From Paenibacillus sp. SC116 (GTDB lineage: Bacteria > Bacillota > Bacilli > Paenibacillales > Paenibacillaceae): DNA of 64,000 nucleotides. The translations under genes and the position numbers were made by a program. The stretch spans positions 186,001 to 250,000 of the forward strand of contig NZ_JANIOF010000002.1 of NCBI RefSeq assembly GCF_024733555.1. The letters are read 5' to 3'. Position 1 is the stretch's first letter, and the number at the start of each line of letters is the position of its first letter. The notes below the pieces were generated by a model. The model was not told the origin of the DNA. It saw nothing but the letters and a program-made list of their open reading frames with translations, and did not search any database. This document shows, piece after piece, positions 43,285 through 52,754 of this stretch.

Positions 43285-45035
43285 TGGATAAACACACACT
43301 TGGATTTAAAGGTAGCAAGATGGTTGTAGCAGTGATTGTGCTGCTGACCTTCATTCACAGTGTGTCCATCCTATATATTGCAATAGGGCTGGCAGAGACG
43401 ATCTCCTCCCTATTTGCAGGCCAAGCGCTGCAGGAACAAGTCGACTCTATCGCCAAGTTCCTGCTCGCTTTCTTTATCCGGCAATTGACAGCGTTTCTTA
43501 TGCAGAAGATCGCTTATCGATATGCGGAGACGGCAGGGCGTGAGCTGCGTAAGCAGCTGGTTAGCAAGCTGTTTCAGTTCGGGCCGCGTCTTGTCCAATC
43601 CGAAGGGACGGGCAACGTCGTAACGCTCGTACTGGACGGAATCGCTCAGTTCCGTACGTACGTGGAACTTATTATCCCACGTATGATAGGGACTGCGATT
43701 ACACCGATTATCGTCCTGGGTTATGTATGTTGGCTGGACCCTGTGGCCGCCATTATTTTGGCGGTGACGATGCCGATTTTGATTATATTTATGATTCTGC
43801 TTGGACTTGCGACGAAGACGCATATGGGGCGTCAGTGGAAGTCCTATCGACTGCTGTCTAATCATTTTGTGGATTCGCTGCGCGGTTTGGAAACATTGAA
43901 AGTGCTTGGTCAGAGTAAAGCGCACAGCGACACGATTGAACGTGTGAGTGATTCTTATCGCTCAGCGACGATTAAGACGCTGCGCATGGCGTTCTTGTCC
44001 TCGTTTGCACTAGATTTCTTTACGACGCTATCAGTCGCAATGGTGGCGGTAAATCTAGGGTTGCGCCTTATTGAAGGCGATATGGTGTTGTACCCATCGC
44101 TATTAATATTGATTTTGGCACCGGAATATTTCTTGCCGATTCGTATGGTAGGTGCAGATTATCATGCGACATTAAAGGGCAAAGAAGCAGGCAAAGCCAT
44201 CCGTGCCGTTATTGAAAAGGGCGAAGCAGAAGCAGTGAAACTTGCTTCCTCTGTACACGCGGCTGAGCAAGCAAAGTGGACGTGGACGGAGGAAAGTACG
44301 TTAACGCTGAAAGATGTGGGCTTAAAGCACGAAGCGGAAGGTCCGGCATCGCTCGATGATATTCATCTGACGGTGCAAGGGATGAAAAAGATCGGTGTTA
44401 TTGGTACAAGTGGAGCGGGCAAATCGACGCTTATCGATATACTTGGAGGGTTCCTTGCCCCATCATCTGGTGATGTACAGCTTAATGGAGAGCCCATTGA
44501 AGGCTTGATGGAAGAAGGCTGGCGACAACAGCTGACGTATATTCCGCAGCAGCCGTATTTATACAATAGCTCCTTGGCTGACAATGTTCGCTTCTATACA
44601 CCGGACGCTTCGGAGGAAGATGTGAAGCAAGCGATCGCAGCCGCTGGACTTGAGCGAGTTGTGGCGCGTCTGCCTCAAGGAATGGACGAAGTGATTGGTA
44701 ATGGTGGACGTTCCTTGAGTGGTGGACAAGAGCAGCGTATAGCCCTAGCTCGTGCATTTTTAAGCCAGCGTCCTATTATACTGCTGGATGAGCCTACAGC
44801 GCATTTGGATATTGAGACGGAGTACGAGTTGAAAGAGACGATGCTTCCGTTATTTGAGAACAAGCTGGTTCTGATGGCCACTCACCGCTTGCACTGGATG
44901 ACAGAGATGGATTGGGTAATTGTGCTTGAGCATGGCCGCATAGCGGAAACTGGCACGCATGAAGAGCTGTTAGAGCGCAAGGGGCTCTATTACGAGATGA
45001 TGCGCATGCAAATGGAAGGGGTGGGCGAAGGATGA
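43284..45035 (+). CDS. cydD: Thiol reductant/heme ABC exporter, CydD subunit
   Basis: 583 residues: six-helix ABC transmembrane domain, then an ATPase domain with GTSGAGKST (about 374), LSGGQEQRIALARAF and IILLDEPTAHLD. The FLPIRMVGADYHATLKGKEA segment is typical of CydD. CydDC is needed for assembly of cytochrome bd, through export of cysteine or glutathione and heme binding in E. coli. Coupled to cydB by a 1-nt overlap and to cydC by ATGA. Gene order is D before C; B. subtilis names may be switched. Confidence 0.93.
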   Translation: MDKHTLGFKGSKMVVAVIVLLTFIHSVSILYIAIGLAETISSLFAGQALQEQVDSIAKFLLAFFIRQLTAFLMQKIAYRYAETAGRELRKQLVSKLFQFGPRLVQSEGTGNVVTLVLDGIAQFRTYVELIIPRMIGTAITPIIVLGYVCWLDPVAAIILAVTMPILIIFMILLGLATKTHMGRQWKSYRLLSNHFVDSLRGLETLKVLGQSKAHSDTIERVSDSYRSATIKTLRMAFLSSFALDFFTTLSVAMVAVNLGLRLIEGDMVLYPSLLILILAPEYFLPIRMVGADYHATLKGKEAGKAIRAVIEKGEAEAVKLASSVHAAEQAKWTWTEESTLTLKDVGLKHEAEGPASLDDIHLTVQGMKKIGVIGTSGAGKSTLIDILGGFLAPSSGDVQLNGEPIEGLMEEGWRQQLTYIPQQPYLYNSSLADNVRFYTPDASEEDVKQAIAAAGLERVVARLPQGMDEVIGNGGRSLSGGQEQRIALARAFLSQRPIILLDEPTAHLDIETEYELKETMLPLFENKLVLMATHRLHWMTEMDWVIVLEHGRIAETGTHEELLERKGLYYEMMRMQMEGVGEG

Positions 45036-46948
45036 AGCGTGAAGATTGGATACGACCGTATTTCTCGACACATACGTGGCGCTTTGCTTTCATCGTCTTT
45101 CTCGGTCTATTGACAGCGTTATGTGCTTCAGCGCTCATGTTTACATCAGGCTATTTAATTTCAAAGTCATCGCTTCGTCCGGAAAATATTTTAATGGTGT
45201 ACGTTCCCGTTGTTCTGGTCCGTACGTTTGGTATTAGTCGCTCCGTTGTGCATTATGTAGAGCGTTTGGTCGGTCATGATACGATCCTGCGCATCTTATC
45301 TCATATGCGTGTTCGCTTGTATCGACTGTTGGAACCACAAGCGTTGTTCATTCGCTCTCGTTTTCGTACGGGTGACATTCTCGGCATGTTGGCAGATGAT
45401 ATAGAGTATTTGCAAAATATTTTTATGCGGACCATTTTCCCGAGCATCGTAGCACTAGCAGCCTATATGGTCGTTATTGCTGCACTCGGCTGGTTTGATC
45501 CTGCGTTTGCGTTGTTGATGGCTTTCTATATCGCACTGCTTATATTCGTACTACCAGCGTTATCGCTGTACGTGAACAAGGCACGCAACCGCCAGCTGAA
45601 ACAGAAGCGCAATCAGTTGTACCAGAAGCTAACGGATGCCGTGCTTGGTATGGGCGATTGGGTCATTAGCGGACGGCAAGAGACGTTCGTTAACGACTAT
45701 GAAAAGGAAGAGGCAGAAGTAGCGAAGTTGGAGCGTTCTTTGAGCAATTGGTCGAAGTGGCGTACTTTTGCAGCACAGGGTGTCGTTGGCGCAGTTGTGA
45801 TCTCGATGATTTATTGGGCAGCGCAGATGTTTGCTGCACAAGCGATTAATGCTACGCTAATTGCGGCATTTGTGCTCGTCGTCTTCCCGATGATGGAGGC
45901 GTTCCTGCCAGTGTCGGATGCAATTGATAAACTGCCGCAGTATACAGATTCCTTGGATCGGATGGCGAAGGTGGATCAAGGCGACGGGGAGAGCAACAGA
46001 GAGGGCGAGAGAAATAGAGACCTTCCTTTGCAACAGCAGCAGGTTGAAGGAACGAGCATAGAAGTAGACAAGAGAAGTGCTTCTACAAAGGAGCATCAAG
46101 TTATCGATAGAGCAGTTAAAGATAGCATCGGCAGCGGCAGTGACTGTGGTAGTCACCCCCTCATAACGGAAAACCTTGTGCAATCGGCTCGCCAATCGGC
46201 GCATATTCGTATTATGCAGGCAAGCTACCGTTATGAGCAGGATGGAGAAATGGCCGTGGAGGAGCTAACGCTTGATATTCCACAGGGCAAGAAGATAGCG
46301 GTTATCGGTCGCAGCGGCGCAGGCAAGTCCACACTGCTGAAGCTGATTCAAGGCGCGCTCGCCCCTACATCGGGCGTGGTCACCATCAATGGTACGTCGG
46401 CACATGCTTACGCCGGCGCAGATCGTATCGCAGCCGTAGTATCGGTGCTCAATCAGAGCCCGCACTTATTCGATACGACGGTTGCGAACAACATTCGCCT
46501 TGGACGCCGTGACGCGTCTGAGGAAGAGCTTCGCCAAGCCGCCCGCCAAGCGCGGCTGGATGGCTTAATTGAATCGCTGCCCGAAGGGTACCTCACGCCT
46601 ATGCATGAGGCGGGGCAGCGATTCTCCGGCGGAGAGCGCCAGCGAGTTGCGCTAGCGCGCACCCTGCTGCAGCAGACGCCGGTCGTGCTTCTCGACGAGC
46701 CAACGGTAGGTCTCGACCCGCGCACGGAGCGGGAACTGCTGGCGACGATGTTCGACGCTATGGCGGATAAGTCGCTCATCTGGATTACTCATCACCTCGT
46801 AGGTGTGGAGCAGATGGATGAAGTCATCTTCATGGAAGAAGGCCGCATCATTATGCGCGGCACCCATGAAGAATTAATGAAGCAGGAGGCTCGCTATCGC
46901 CGCCTGTATCAACTTGACCGACCGCTTGTTATGAAGGCGGTCGAATAA
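45032..46948 (+). CDS. cydC: Thiol reductant/heme ABC exporter, CydC subunit, with long linker
   Basis: 638 residues. The transmembrane domain starts TAVCASALMFTSGYLISKSS-like (here TALCASALMFTSGYLISKSS) and contains VRTFGISRSVVHYVERLVGH, specific for CydC. The ATPase domain has GRSGAGKST (about 425), FSGGERQRVALART and VVLLDEPTVGLD. Between the two domains, about residues 317-389, lies a hydrophilic, low-complexity insertion rich in Glu, Arg, Gln and Ser (GDGESNREGERNRD...) that typical CydC proteins lack. Start ATG overlaps the cydD stop. Confidence 0.93.
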   Translation: MKREDWIRPYFSTHTWRFAFIVFLGLLTALCASALMFTSGYLISKSSLRPENILMVYVPVVLVRTFGISRSVVHYVERLVGHDTILRILSHMRVRLYRLLEPQALFIRSRFRTGDILGMLADDIEYLQNIFMRTIFPSIVALAAYMVVIAALGWFDPAFALLMAFYIALLIFVLPALSLYVNKARNRQLKQKRNQLYQKLTDAVLGMGDWVISGRQETFVNDYEKEEAEVAKLERSLSNWSKWRTFAAQGVVGAVVISMIYWAAQMFAAQAINATLIAAFVLVVFPMMEAFLPVSDAIDKLPQYTDSLDRMAKVDQGDGESNREGERNRDLPLQQQQVEGTSIEVDKRSASTKEHQVIDRAVKDSIGSGSDCGSHPLITENLVQSARQSAHIRIMQASYRYEQDGEMAVEELTLDIPQGKKIAVIGRSGAGKSTLLKLIQGALAPTSGVVTINGTSAHAYAGADRIAAVVSVLNQSPHLFDTTVANNIRLGRRDASEEELRQAARQARLDGLIESLPEGYLTPMHEAGQRFSGGERQRVALARTLLQQTPVVLLDEPTVGLDPRTERELLATMFDAMADKSLIWITHHLVGVEQMDEVIFMEEGRIIMRGTHEELMKQEARYRRLYQLDRPLVMKAVE

Positions 46949-47001
46949 TGGAAATCGAACACAGAGAATGATTCGACGGTGTAAGGTTGGTAAAACATAC
47001 G

Positions 47002-47048
47002 CAGCACAGTGGCTGTCCAATTAGGGGCAGCAGCTGTGCTGTTTTTTT
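47002..47048 (+). terminator. Terminator of the cyd operon
   Basis: CAGCACAG pairs with CTGTGCTG, then T7. Confidence 0.9.
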
Positions 47049-47106
47049 GTTGCCAGATGTAGGTGATACGAGCGATTTTGCTGAATCATGGTGTATGGCC
47101 ATAGGT

Positions 47107-47167
47107 TTGACAGATAAGGATGGAAGCGGTATGATACATCTACATTAAGTATCTTGAATTCGAGATA
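47107..47167 (+). promoter_or_regulatory. Promoter with MhqR-type operator
   Basis: TTGACA (47107-47112), 17 bp, TATGAT (47130-47135): near consensus. From 47150 to 47167, TATCTTGAATTCGAGATA is palindromic except for one pair and matches the B. subtilis MhqR box (tATCTcgaAtTCgAGATa). It sits just after the start of transcription, a repressor position. Confidence 0.8.
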
Positions 47168-47264
47168 TAAATCATTACATGGAATATAAAGTAGTTGAGG
47201 ATCGAATGGCTAGTCTCACCTCATAATAGGAGAACATGTAACGAATCGTTAAGGAGGATGTGTC

Positions 47265-47876
47265 ATGAAGCATTTATTTATAGAAGGAACGGATCCTAAT
47301 GCTCCTGTATTGCTGCTTTTGCACGGGACAGGCGGTACGGAGCAAGATTTGCTGCCATTAGCAGAAGTGTTATCGCCGAAGTCTGCGGTACTTAGTGTTC
47401 GTGGTAACGTGTTGGAGAATGGGATGCCTCGTTTCTTCCGCCGCTTAGCTGAAGGGGTATTTGATGAGGAGGATCTTCTTTTCCGCACACAAGAATTGAA
47501 AGATTTTATCGATTCAGCAGCAGATCAATACGGCTTTAACCGTGATCGCGTTGTGGCAGTAGGTTATTCGAATGGAGCCAACATTGCTGGAAGCTTGCTC
47601 TTCCATCATCCAAATGCGTTGAACGGTGCGGTTCTTTATCATCCGATGGTGCCTAGACGTGGTGTAGCCTTGCCTGACCTAAACGGTTTGCCTGTATTTA
47701 TAGGAGCTGGCTCCAATGACCGGATGTGTACACCTGCTGAGACAGAAGATCTGTCTGCTTTGTTGCAAGATGCGGGTGCTGCGGTTCAATTGTTCTGGGA
47801 TCACCTTGGGCATCAACTCACATCAAATGAAGTGAGGGCTTCAACAGCTTGGTTCGCGAAGCATTATACTGCTTAA
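47265..47876 (+). CDS. mhqD: Carboxylesterase/phospholipase-type hydrolase, MhqD-like
   Basis: 203 residues, alpha/beta-hydrolase fold: oxyanion segment LLLLHGTGGTEQDLL, nucleophile elbow VVAVGYSNGANIAGS, Asp in GAGSNDRMC and His in DHLGHQLT. The wording matches MhqD (YodD), which helps detoxify quinones and catechols. The MhqR-type box in its promoter independently supports this. GGAGG lies upstream of ATG 47265. No mhqR homologue is adjacent; the MarR at 21023 has a different operator. Confidence 0.85.
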   Translation: MKHLFIEGTDPNAPVLLLLHGTGGTEQDLLPLAEVLSPKSAVLSVRGNVLENGMPRFFRRLAEGVFDEEDLLFRTQELKDFIDSAADQYGFNRDRVVAVGYSNGANIAGSLLFHHPNALNGAVLYHPMVPRRGVALPDLNGLPVFIGAGSNDRMCTPAETEDLSALLQDAGAAVQLFWDHLGHQLTSNEVRASTAWFAKHYTA

Positions 47877-47986
47877 TTCGAACTCGTGCCGCGATGTTCC
47901 GTAACAACGAGTTGCGAGTAAGTTTTCGTTCATGGAAATGGTAGAGTGCAGATGTCGTCACGGACTTTATATACATGAACAAAGAA

Positions 47987-48019
47987 CAGGCCGGGCAGTT
48001 GTAGGATCTGCCTGGCCTG
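47987..48019 (-). terminator. Terminator of the chitinase gene
   Basis: CAGGCCGGGCAG pairs with CTGCCTGGCCTG; on the minus strand it is followed by TTCTTTGTT. Confidence 0.65.
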
Positions 48020-48053
48020 CTAACTTAACAAAGAAGGAAAGATTCATTTACGA

Positions 48054-50246
48054 TTAATACTGAATGCCGTATCTTACTCCATTTATGGTTAAGCTGTAAT
48101 TCGTTGGACCAGAGAGAGGCAGGAAGAATGCCATCTGAATCAATTTTGTCTGGCCTGGTTGAATGGTTTCATAATCGGGTATTGTCATCGTAACGCGATG
48201 GAAGTCCCCTTGCAGGCCGCCAATATTTGGTCCTGTATGGCCTGGAGTGACTGTAATCGGATAGCCGTTCCAGTTTTCTACTTTGCCAGGTGCTGACGTA
48301 GGGATATCGAACTGTAGTACTGATCCACCTGGGATGACAGCATTTGTGTTATTTGTTAGAGCAAGTTTAGGTGCTACTGGGAAGTTGTTTCCGCCCATCG
48401 GGAATTGGATCAACTCTGCCTTCACATTGAGCATACTTGCCGGTGGTGGCAATGTTCCTGGGTTGGCATTACTGTAAGGAGCAGCCGTCTTGAACTTGTT
48501 GTGAATAAGTCTTGTTAGGCTAGAGCCCATAAAATATTCGCCTTGGCCGTTATTGCGCTGAGGATAGAAATCATAGTCCCCTGAGAGCTCCCAGATCATA
48601 ATTCCGCCGATACCTTTTTGGATGACGTAATCTGCTTTAGCAGTAATCGATTGCGCATCTTCAGTAGAGAGGAACACATTCTTTTGTGGGTTCCACAACC
48701 AAGAGGCAACTAGCGTACTATCATAGTGTTTATTATAGGTCCCTACGATTTGCGCCTGAGGGAGTCCGAACAGATTCAAATAAGAGCCGCGAATTTCGTT
48801 TTCGAGGTTCATCGCATGCCACATTGGACTGTAGCCTCCAGGTGTTTCAAGACCATTTACTTTATCATGCCAAATATTATCGATGCCGATAGCGCCATCT
48901 CCACATTTAAACTCACCCGGCATGCAGTTCATCGTTGCAGCTTTGCCCCACAGTCCATTTGTACCGCCTTGGACGTTTTTAAAGCCGCGTGTATAGTAGG
49001 GAACTCCAATATTAATTCGTCCTGCTTGCATCATGCCGCGCATATAGTGGTAAGCCCAGTCCGTATTTAAATGTCCCATCCCTAAGTAATCTGGTGACGT
49101 GTACATGCCTGCTGCAGCAAGCTCACCATCTTTACCATCATCGAATAGGGCAGCATTTGGACCTACAAATTCATTCCATGAACCGTGCAGATCGTAAGAC
49201 ATAATGTTCACATAGTCGAGGTATTTCAATACTTGCGAAGTTTCCATACCGCGAAGTAGATAGCTAGAAGCTGGGGAAGCTATAGTTAGCATATAGTATT
49301 TCCCATCTTGAACGGACGCTTGATCCAGTTTGGTGCGCAGCACCTTCATCATCTCCACATAGCTTGCATTAAGGCCGGCACGACGTGGTGTAGAAGCTGC
49401 CCAGTCTAGTGGATTGCCTGCTTGTTCCATTGTAGTAGGGTATTCATAGTCGATATCTGCACCATCGAATCCATATTGGCGAAGAAAAGTAACAACAGAG
49501 TTAGTAAACGTGTTAATGCCTGCGTGGTTGATCGTTCCGTCTGCATTTGTTGTCATCGAGTAAAAGCCACCCGAATTGACACGGTTGCCTGAAGCATCAG
49601 GATATCCCCCAGTTTCAGCCCAACCGCCAATTGATACCAATGTTTTGACACCAGGGTGCTGCTTTTTAAACTTGTTTAGGAGATTGAAATGTCCTTTATA
49701 AGGATATGCTGGGTCCATTGCTGCTGCGGGTTCGTTGGGCCATTGCATGCCTATCGATTTATTGGTGGGGCTCATTGCTCCAACGGATACTTGATTGCTG
49801 CTATCGATAAAAGCGAAGGCGTAGTTGATATGTGTGATGTTGCTCCATGGAATATCGTTTACAAGGTATTTAGGTTTACCGTCTGTTCCTGTTCTCCAGT
49901 CTGAAAAGTAACCAATAATGCGGCGTTTGGAATCATTGGGCAGCTTTTCACGACCATTGCTGTCATAGATTGTACAGTATGGGATTCCTTGTACGCCAGA
50001 GTCGTACAAGCCTGCTGGGCGACATGCTTGGTTAGGATTCGTGATAGGATTGTTTGCTGGTGTTGCCGATTGAGAAATATCCATATTTGTAGAAAGAGAA
50101 GGAGGCTGATTCGTAGTTGCATGTAGGACTGGTGCTTTTGCTGAAGCCGGGGTCAGTGTTGTTGTGAATAAACTGATAGCGAGTAACAAGCTTGCACTCA
50201 GAAGGAAAAACTTCTTAACTCTATTCTGTTTTCCAAACGTCGACAA
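48054..50246 (-). CDS. Secreted GH18 chitinase
   Basis: Cleaves chitin outside the cell. 730 residues: a signal peptide (NRVKKFFLLSASLLLAISLF, cleavage near TPASA), a spacer, then a GH18 TIM barrel with RIIGYFSDWRTGTDG, LVSIGGWAETGG and the catalytic GFDGADIDYEYP (DxxDxDxE), MSYDLHGSW and GIMIWELSGDY. The C-terminal 110 residues (VKAELIQFPMGGNNFPVAPK onward) form a beta domain probably used for substrate binding; no classical ChtBD3 is seen. TTG 50246 follows AAGGAG; the frame continues to 50291 without a ribosome binding site. Probably under carbon catabolite control. Confidence 0.9.
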   Translation of the reverse strand: MSTFGKQNRVKKFFLLSASLLLAISLFTTTLTPASAKAPVLHATTNQPPSLSTNMDISQSATPANNPITNPNQACRPAGLYDSGVQGIPYCTIYDSNGREKLPNDSKRRIIGYFSDWRTGTDGKPKYLVNDIPWSNITHINYAFAFIDSSNQVSVGAMSPTNKSIGMQWPNEPAAAMDPAYPYKGHFNLLNKFKKQHPGVKTLVSIGGWAETGGYPDASGNRVNSGGFYSMTTNADGTINHAGINTFTNSVVTFLRQYGFDGADIDYEYPTTMEQAGNPLDWAASTPRRAGLNASYVEMMKVLRTKLDQASVQDGKYYMLTIASPASSYLLRGMETSQVLKYLDYVNIMSYDLHGSWNEFVGPNAALFDDGKDGELAAAGMYTSPDYLGMGHLNTDWAYHYMRGMMQAGRINIGVPYYTRGFKNVQGGTNGLWGKAATMNCMPGEFKCGDGAIGIDNIWHDKVNGLETPGGYSPMWHAMNLENEIRGSYLNLFGLPQAQIVGTYNKHYDSTLVASWLWNPQKNVFLSTEDAQSITAKADYVIQKGIGGIMIWELSGDYDFYPQRNNGQGEYFMGSSLTRLIHNKFKTAAPYSNANPGTLPPPASMLNVKAELIQFPMGGNNFPVAPKLALTNNTNAVIPGGSVLQFDIPTSAPGKVENWNGYPITVTPGHTGPNIGGLQGDFHRVTMTIPDYETIQPGQTKLIQMAFFLPLSGPTNYSLTINGVRYGIQY

Positions 50247-50294
50247 AATAATCAACTCCTTAAAAATAGTATTTTGTTCCCTGTTAATCAAATA

Positions 50295-50315
50295 TATAAA
50301 GCGCTTACAATTATA
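50295..50315 (-). promoter_or_regulatory. -10 element and cre-like site of the chitinase gene
   Basis: On the minus strand TATAAT (50315-50310) is followed at once by TTGTAAGCGCTTTATA (50310-50295), which agrees with the CcpA cre consensus in 14 of 16 positions. Binding there would block transcription. The -35 is weak. Confidence 0.6.
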
Positions 50316-50562
50316 ATGTTGAACTTATCTTAATAGAAATAGAGCGCAATGATCAAGAGTGAGGAAGCAACTATTTATGATAGAGTTATCGCTATACCCG
50401 TTCATATACTAGATGGCAGATATTCTACAGTTCACTAGAGTAATTTGCTGTAGATGATGAAATCTATTGCTCGTCCTATGCATCGGCGGCTATAATCGAG
50501 GTGGATTCATCGCATGGCAATATCTGGTTTGTTCTTTTGTAGATCGTCAGGAGGGCGTAAAG

Positions 50563-51093
50563 GTGCTAGTTTTTATACAAAAACACGTATTTGAAACACT
50601 GGATGATGAACGTTTATTAATTGTATGCAATGAGCCTATTGCCCATCAGGTAGATAAAAAGATGGTGCGAATATCAACGGATATTTTCTATACTTTGACG
50701 GAAGGACAGCGTTCTCTGTTCTTGTTTCAGACCTTCGCTAGACATTTAGGACAGCAAGGTGTATACGGATGGTTTTGTCATTTAGAATATTTATTTGCAC
50801 ATGGACCGTTCTGGAACGTAGTTGATGTTTACATACGCCGAGTAGCTGGGGAACATTCGGCCGAATTTTTTATACAGTTAAAGGATTTGCGAGATAGAAT
50901 GGCAGAGATATCGCTTCGGAATGGCAGAAAAGTCTGTGATTATTTCGGCGAGCATATGTCGGATTATCCGGATTTACAGCATGAGCTGGAAGAGCTGGAT
51001 CAGACTGTGACGGCACTGTTTCCGGAGCTCCGTGCTGCCATTGCCAAGGACATTCGTAAGCACCCGGAGCAATTTGTGATGTGGCACCATTAA
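50563..51093 (+). CDS. Hypothetical protein
   Basis: 176 residues, mostly helical, no signal peptide or membrane segment. GTG 50563 follows AGGAGGG with 7-nt spacing. Readable features are TLTEGQRSLFLFQTFARHLG, VYGWFCHLEYLFAHGPFWNV and a long C-terminal helix region ending EQFVMWHH. The central part recalls DMP19-like proteins, but too weakly to assign. No partner gene is evident. Confidence 0.65.
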   Translation: MLVFIQKHVFETLDDERLLIVCNEPIAHQVDKKMVRISTDIFYTLTEGQRSLFLFQTFARHLGQQGVYGWFCHLEYLFAHGPFWNVVDVYIRRVAGEHSAEFFIQLKDLRDRMAEISLRNGRKVCDYFGEHMSDYPDLQHELEELDQTVTALFPELRAAIAKDIRKHPEQFVMWHH

Positions 51094-51167
51094 TTATAGG
51101 AATGTTCTAAGTCGTTTCCATTATATACTAGGTACGAGACAACTTAGTTATTCGAGGAGGAAGAGGC

Positions 51168-51545
51168 ATGGGTATTTTTGATGGAATTATGGGCAATGCA
51201 TCTGAGGTGAATTTGGAAGAAGCGAATCGGGAGTATGCAAGTATTCTATCCCATTCTGAGTCAATCGAAAAGGCATATAAGCTGATTCGTGATATGTTCC
51301 TATTCACGAACAAGCGCCTCATTTTAGTAGATAAGCAAGGTATTACGGGGAAGAAAGTTGAATACCGTTCGATCCCGTATAAGAGCATTGTTCATTTCAG
51401 CATTGAAACAGCGGGCAGCTTCGATATGGATGCTGAGCTAAAGATTTGGGTGTCTGGGAGCCCTACGCCGCTGCAGAAGCAGTTCAATAAGAACTTGAAC
51501 ATTTATGAAGTGCAGTCCGTTCTTGCGGAGTATGTGTTGAACTAG
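51168..51545 (+). CDS. Bacterial PH-domain protein (bPH_1)
   Basis: 125 residues. YKLIRDMFLFTNKRLILVDK and KVEYRSIPYKSIVHFSIETA are the diagnostic strands of bPH_1, the B. subtilis YvbH N-terminal type. It has no membrane helix. Function of these soluble forms is unknown. GAGGAGGAAGAGG precedes ATG 51168. Confidence 0.85.
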   Translation: MGIFDGIMGNASEVNLEEANREYASILSHSESIEKAYKLIRDMFLFTNKRLILVDKQGITGKKVEYRSIPYKSIVHFSIETAGSFDMDAELKIWVSGSPTPLQKQFNKNLNIYEVQSVLAEYVLN

Positions 51546-51750
51546 GTTAGTTGCAGTGTTAGTGTCCCGGCATTGCATAATGTCATATATACATCATTCG
51601 AAGCCCGTATTTATGGAGTTATCCATAATACGGGCTTTTTTGTCCTTCTACGGAAAACAAATAGATCAAAATGATTGGAATTAGTGGACATTTCCGTTAT
51701 GATATAGGTCGGAGAGATACACAACTTGCAGACAGAAAGAAGTGTTACGA

Positions 51751-52689
51751 ATGAAAAAATGGGGGATCTATGGCTTGCTCATCTTTGTCATGCTGGCGTG
51801 GGGATTGAACACGATCATGATGAAGGTACTAGTAGCGAACTTTATGCCGCTTACGATGACGGCTTTTCGTATTCTATTAGCGGCTGTTACAGTATTTATC
51901 ATTTTATTCGCGCTTGGCAAAGTACGCAGGCTTACTAAAAAAGAATGGAAGTATGTGGCGGCTGCTTCTATGTTTAACGTTGTTGGACATCATTACTTCC
52001 TATCGCTTGGATTTACGGGCACCTCTGCTTCAAGTGCAGGACTAGTTCTTGGAACAGGTCCGCTATTGACTGCAATTATGGCCATGGTTTTCTTAGGAGC
52101 TCGAGCTACTTGGTTTAAGACGATTGGTATCATTCTTGGTTTTACTGGTGTTACTTTTATTATGTTAAAGAGCTCGGGAGATGTTAGTGGATTTTCGCTA
52201 GGAGACGTTCAGGTGTTCTTAGCGATCGTTGCCCAAGCTTTCAGTTATATTTTGATTAAAAAAGCAGCTGATACGTTAGATCCGCGTTTAATGACGGGCT
52301 ACATGCTGCTTCTCGGTTCGGCTGTTCTATTCGTTATCAGCTTGATCGCAGAGCCTAATGGATTGAGCAGTATGACAGGTGCTACAGCTGATGTCTGGGT
52401 TGTTTTTGTCTTATCGGCTACCGTATCGACTGCAATCGGTCATCTCATTTATAATTATGCGGTAGGAAAAGTAGGAGCGGCTGAGTCAGCAATCTTTATG
52501 AATTTCACACCGTTCTTTGCTCTAGTTGGCTCTGTGCTATTGCTCGGAGAAACGATTACTTTGGCGCAGATTGGAGGATTCCTACTTATTATTATGGGTG
52601 TCCTGCTCGGTTCAGGAGGTTTGGAAGACTGGCTGCGTCAACGTCGCCAGCAGCAGATAGAGGTTCAAATCGCAAAGCGTTCTGGATAA
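51751..52689 (+). CDS. EamA-family drug/metabolite transporter
   Basis: 312 residues with ten helices in two EamA repeats: the first ends GFTGVTFIMLKSSG, the second contains SAIFMNFTPFFALVGSVLLL and LAQIGGFLLIIMGVLLGSGG. Substrate unknown. ATG 51751 follows AGAAAG; the frame opens at GTG 51742. Ended by a strong terminator. Confidence 0.87.
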   Translation: MKKWGIYGLLIFVMLAWGLNTIMMKVLVANFMPLTMTAFRILLAAVTVFIILFALGKVRRLTKKEWKYVAAASMFNVVGHHYFLSLGFTGTSASSAGLVLGTGPLLTAIMAMVFLGARATWFKTIGIILGFTGVTFIMLKSSGDVSGFSLGDVQVFLAIVAQAFSYILIKKAADTLDPRLMTGYMLLLGSAVLFVISLIAEPNGLSSMTGATADVWVVFVLSATVSTAIGHLIYNYAVGKVGAAESAIFMNFTPFFALVGSVLLLGETITLAQIGGFLLIIMGVLLGSGGLEDWLRQRRQQQIEVQIAKRSG

Positions 52690-52696
52690 TATAAGA

Positions 52697-52746
52697 AGGG
52701 TGTCCCAAAAGTTATAGAAACTGACTTTTGGGATACCCTTTTATTT
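52697..52746. terminator. Terminator between the DMT transporter and carbonic anhydrase genes
   Basis: AAGGGTGTCCCAAAAGT pairs with ACTTTTGGGATACCCTT, then a T tract. Confidence 0.88.
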
Positions 52747-52754
52747 TTTAAACA

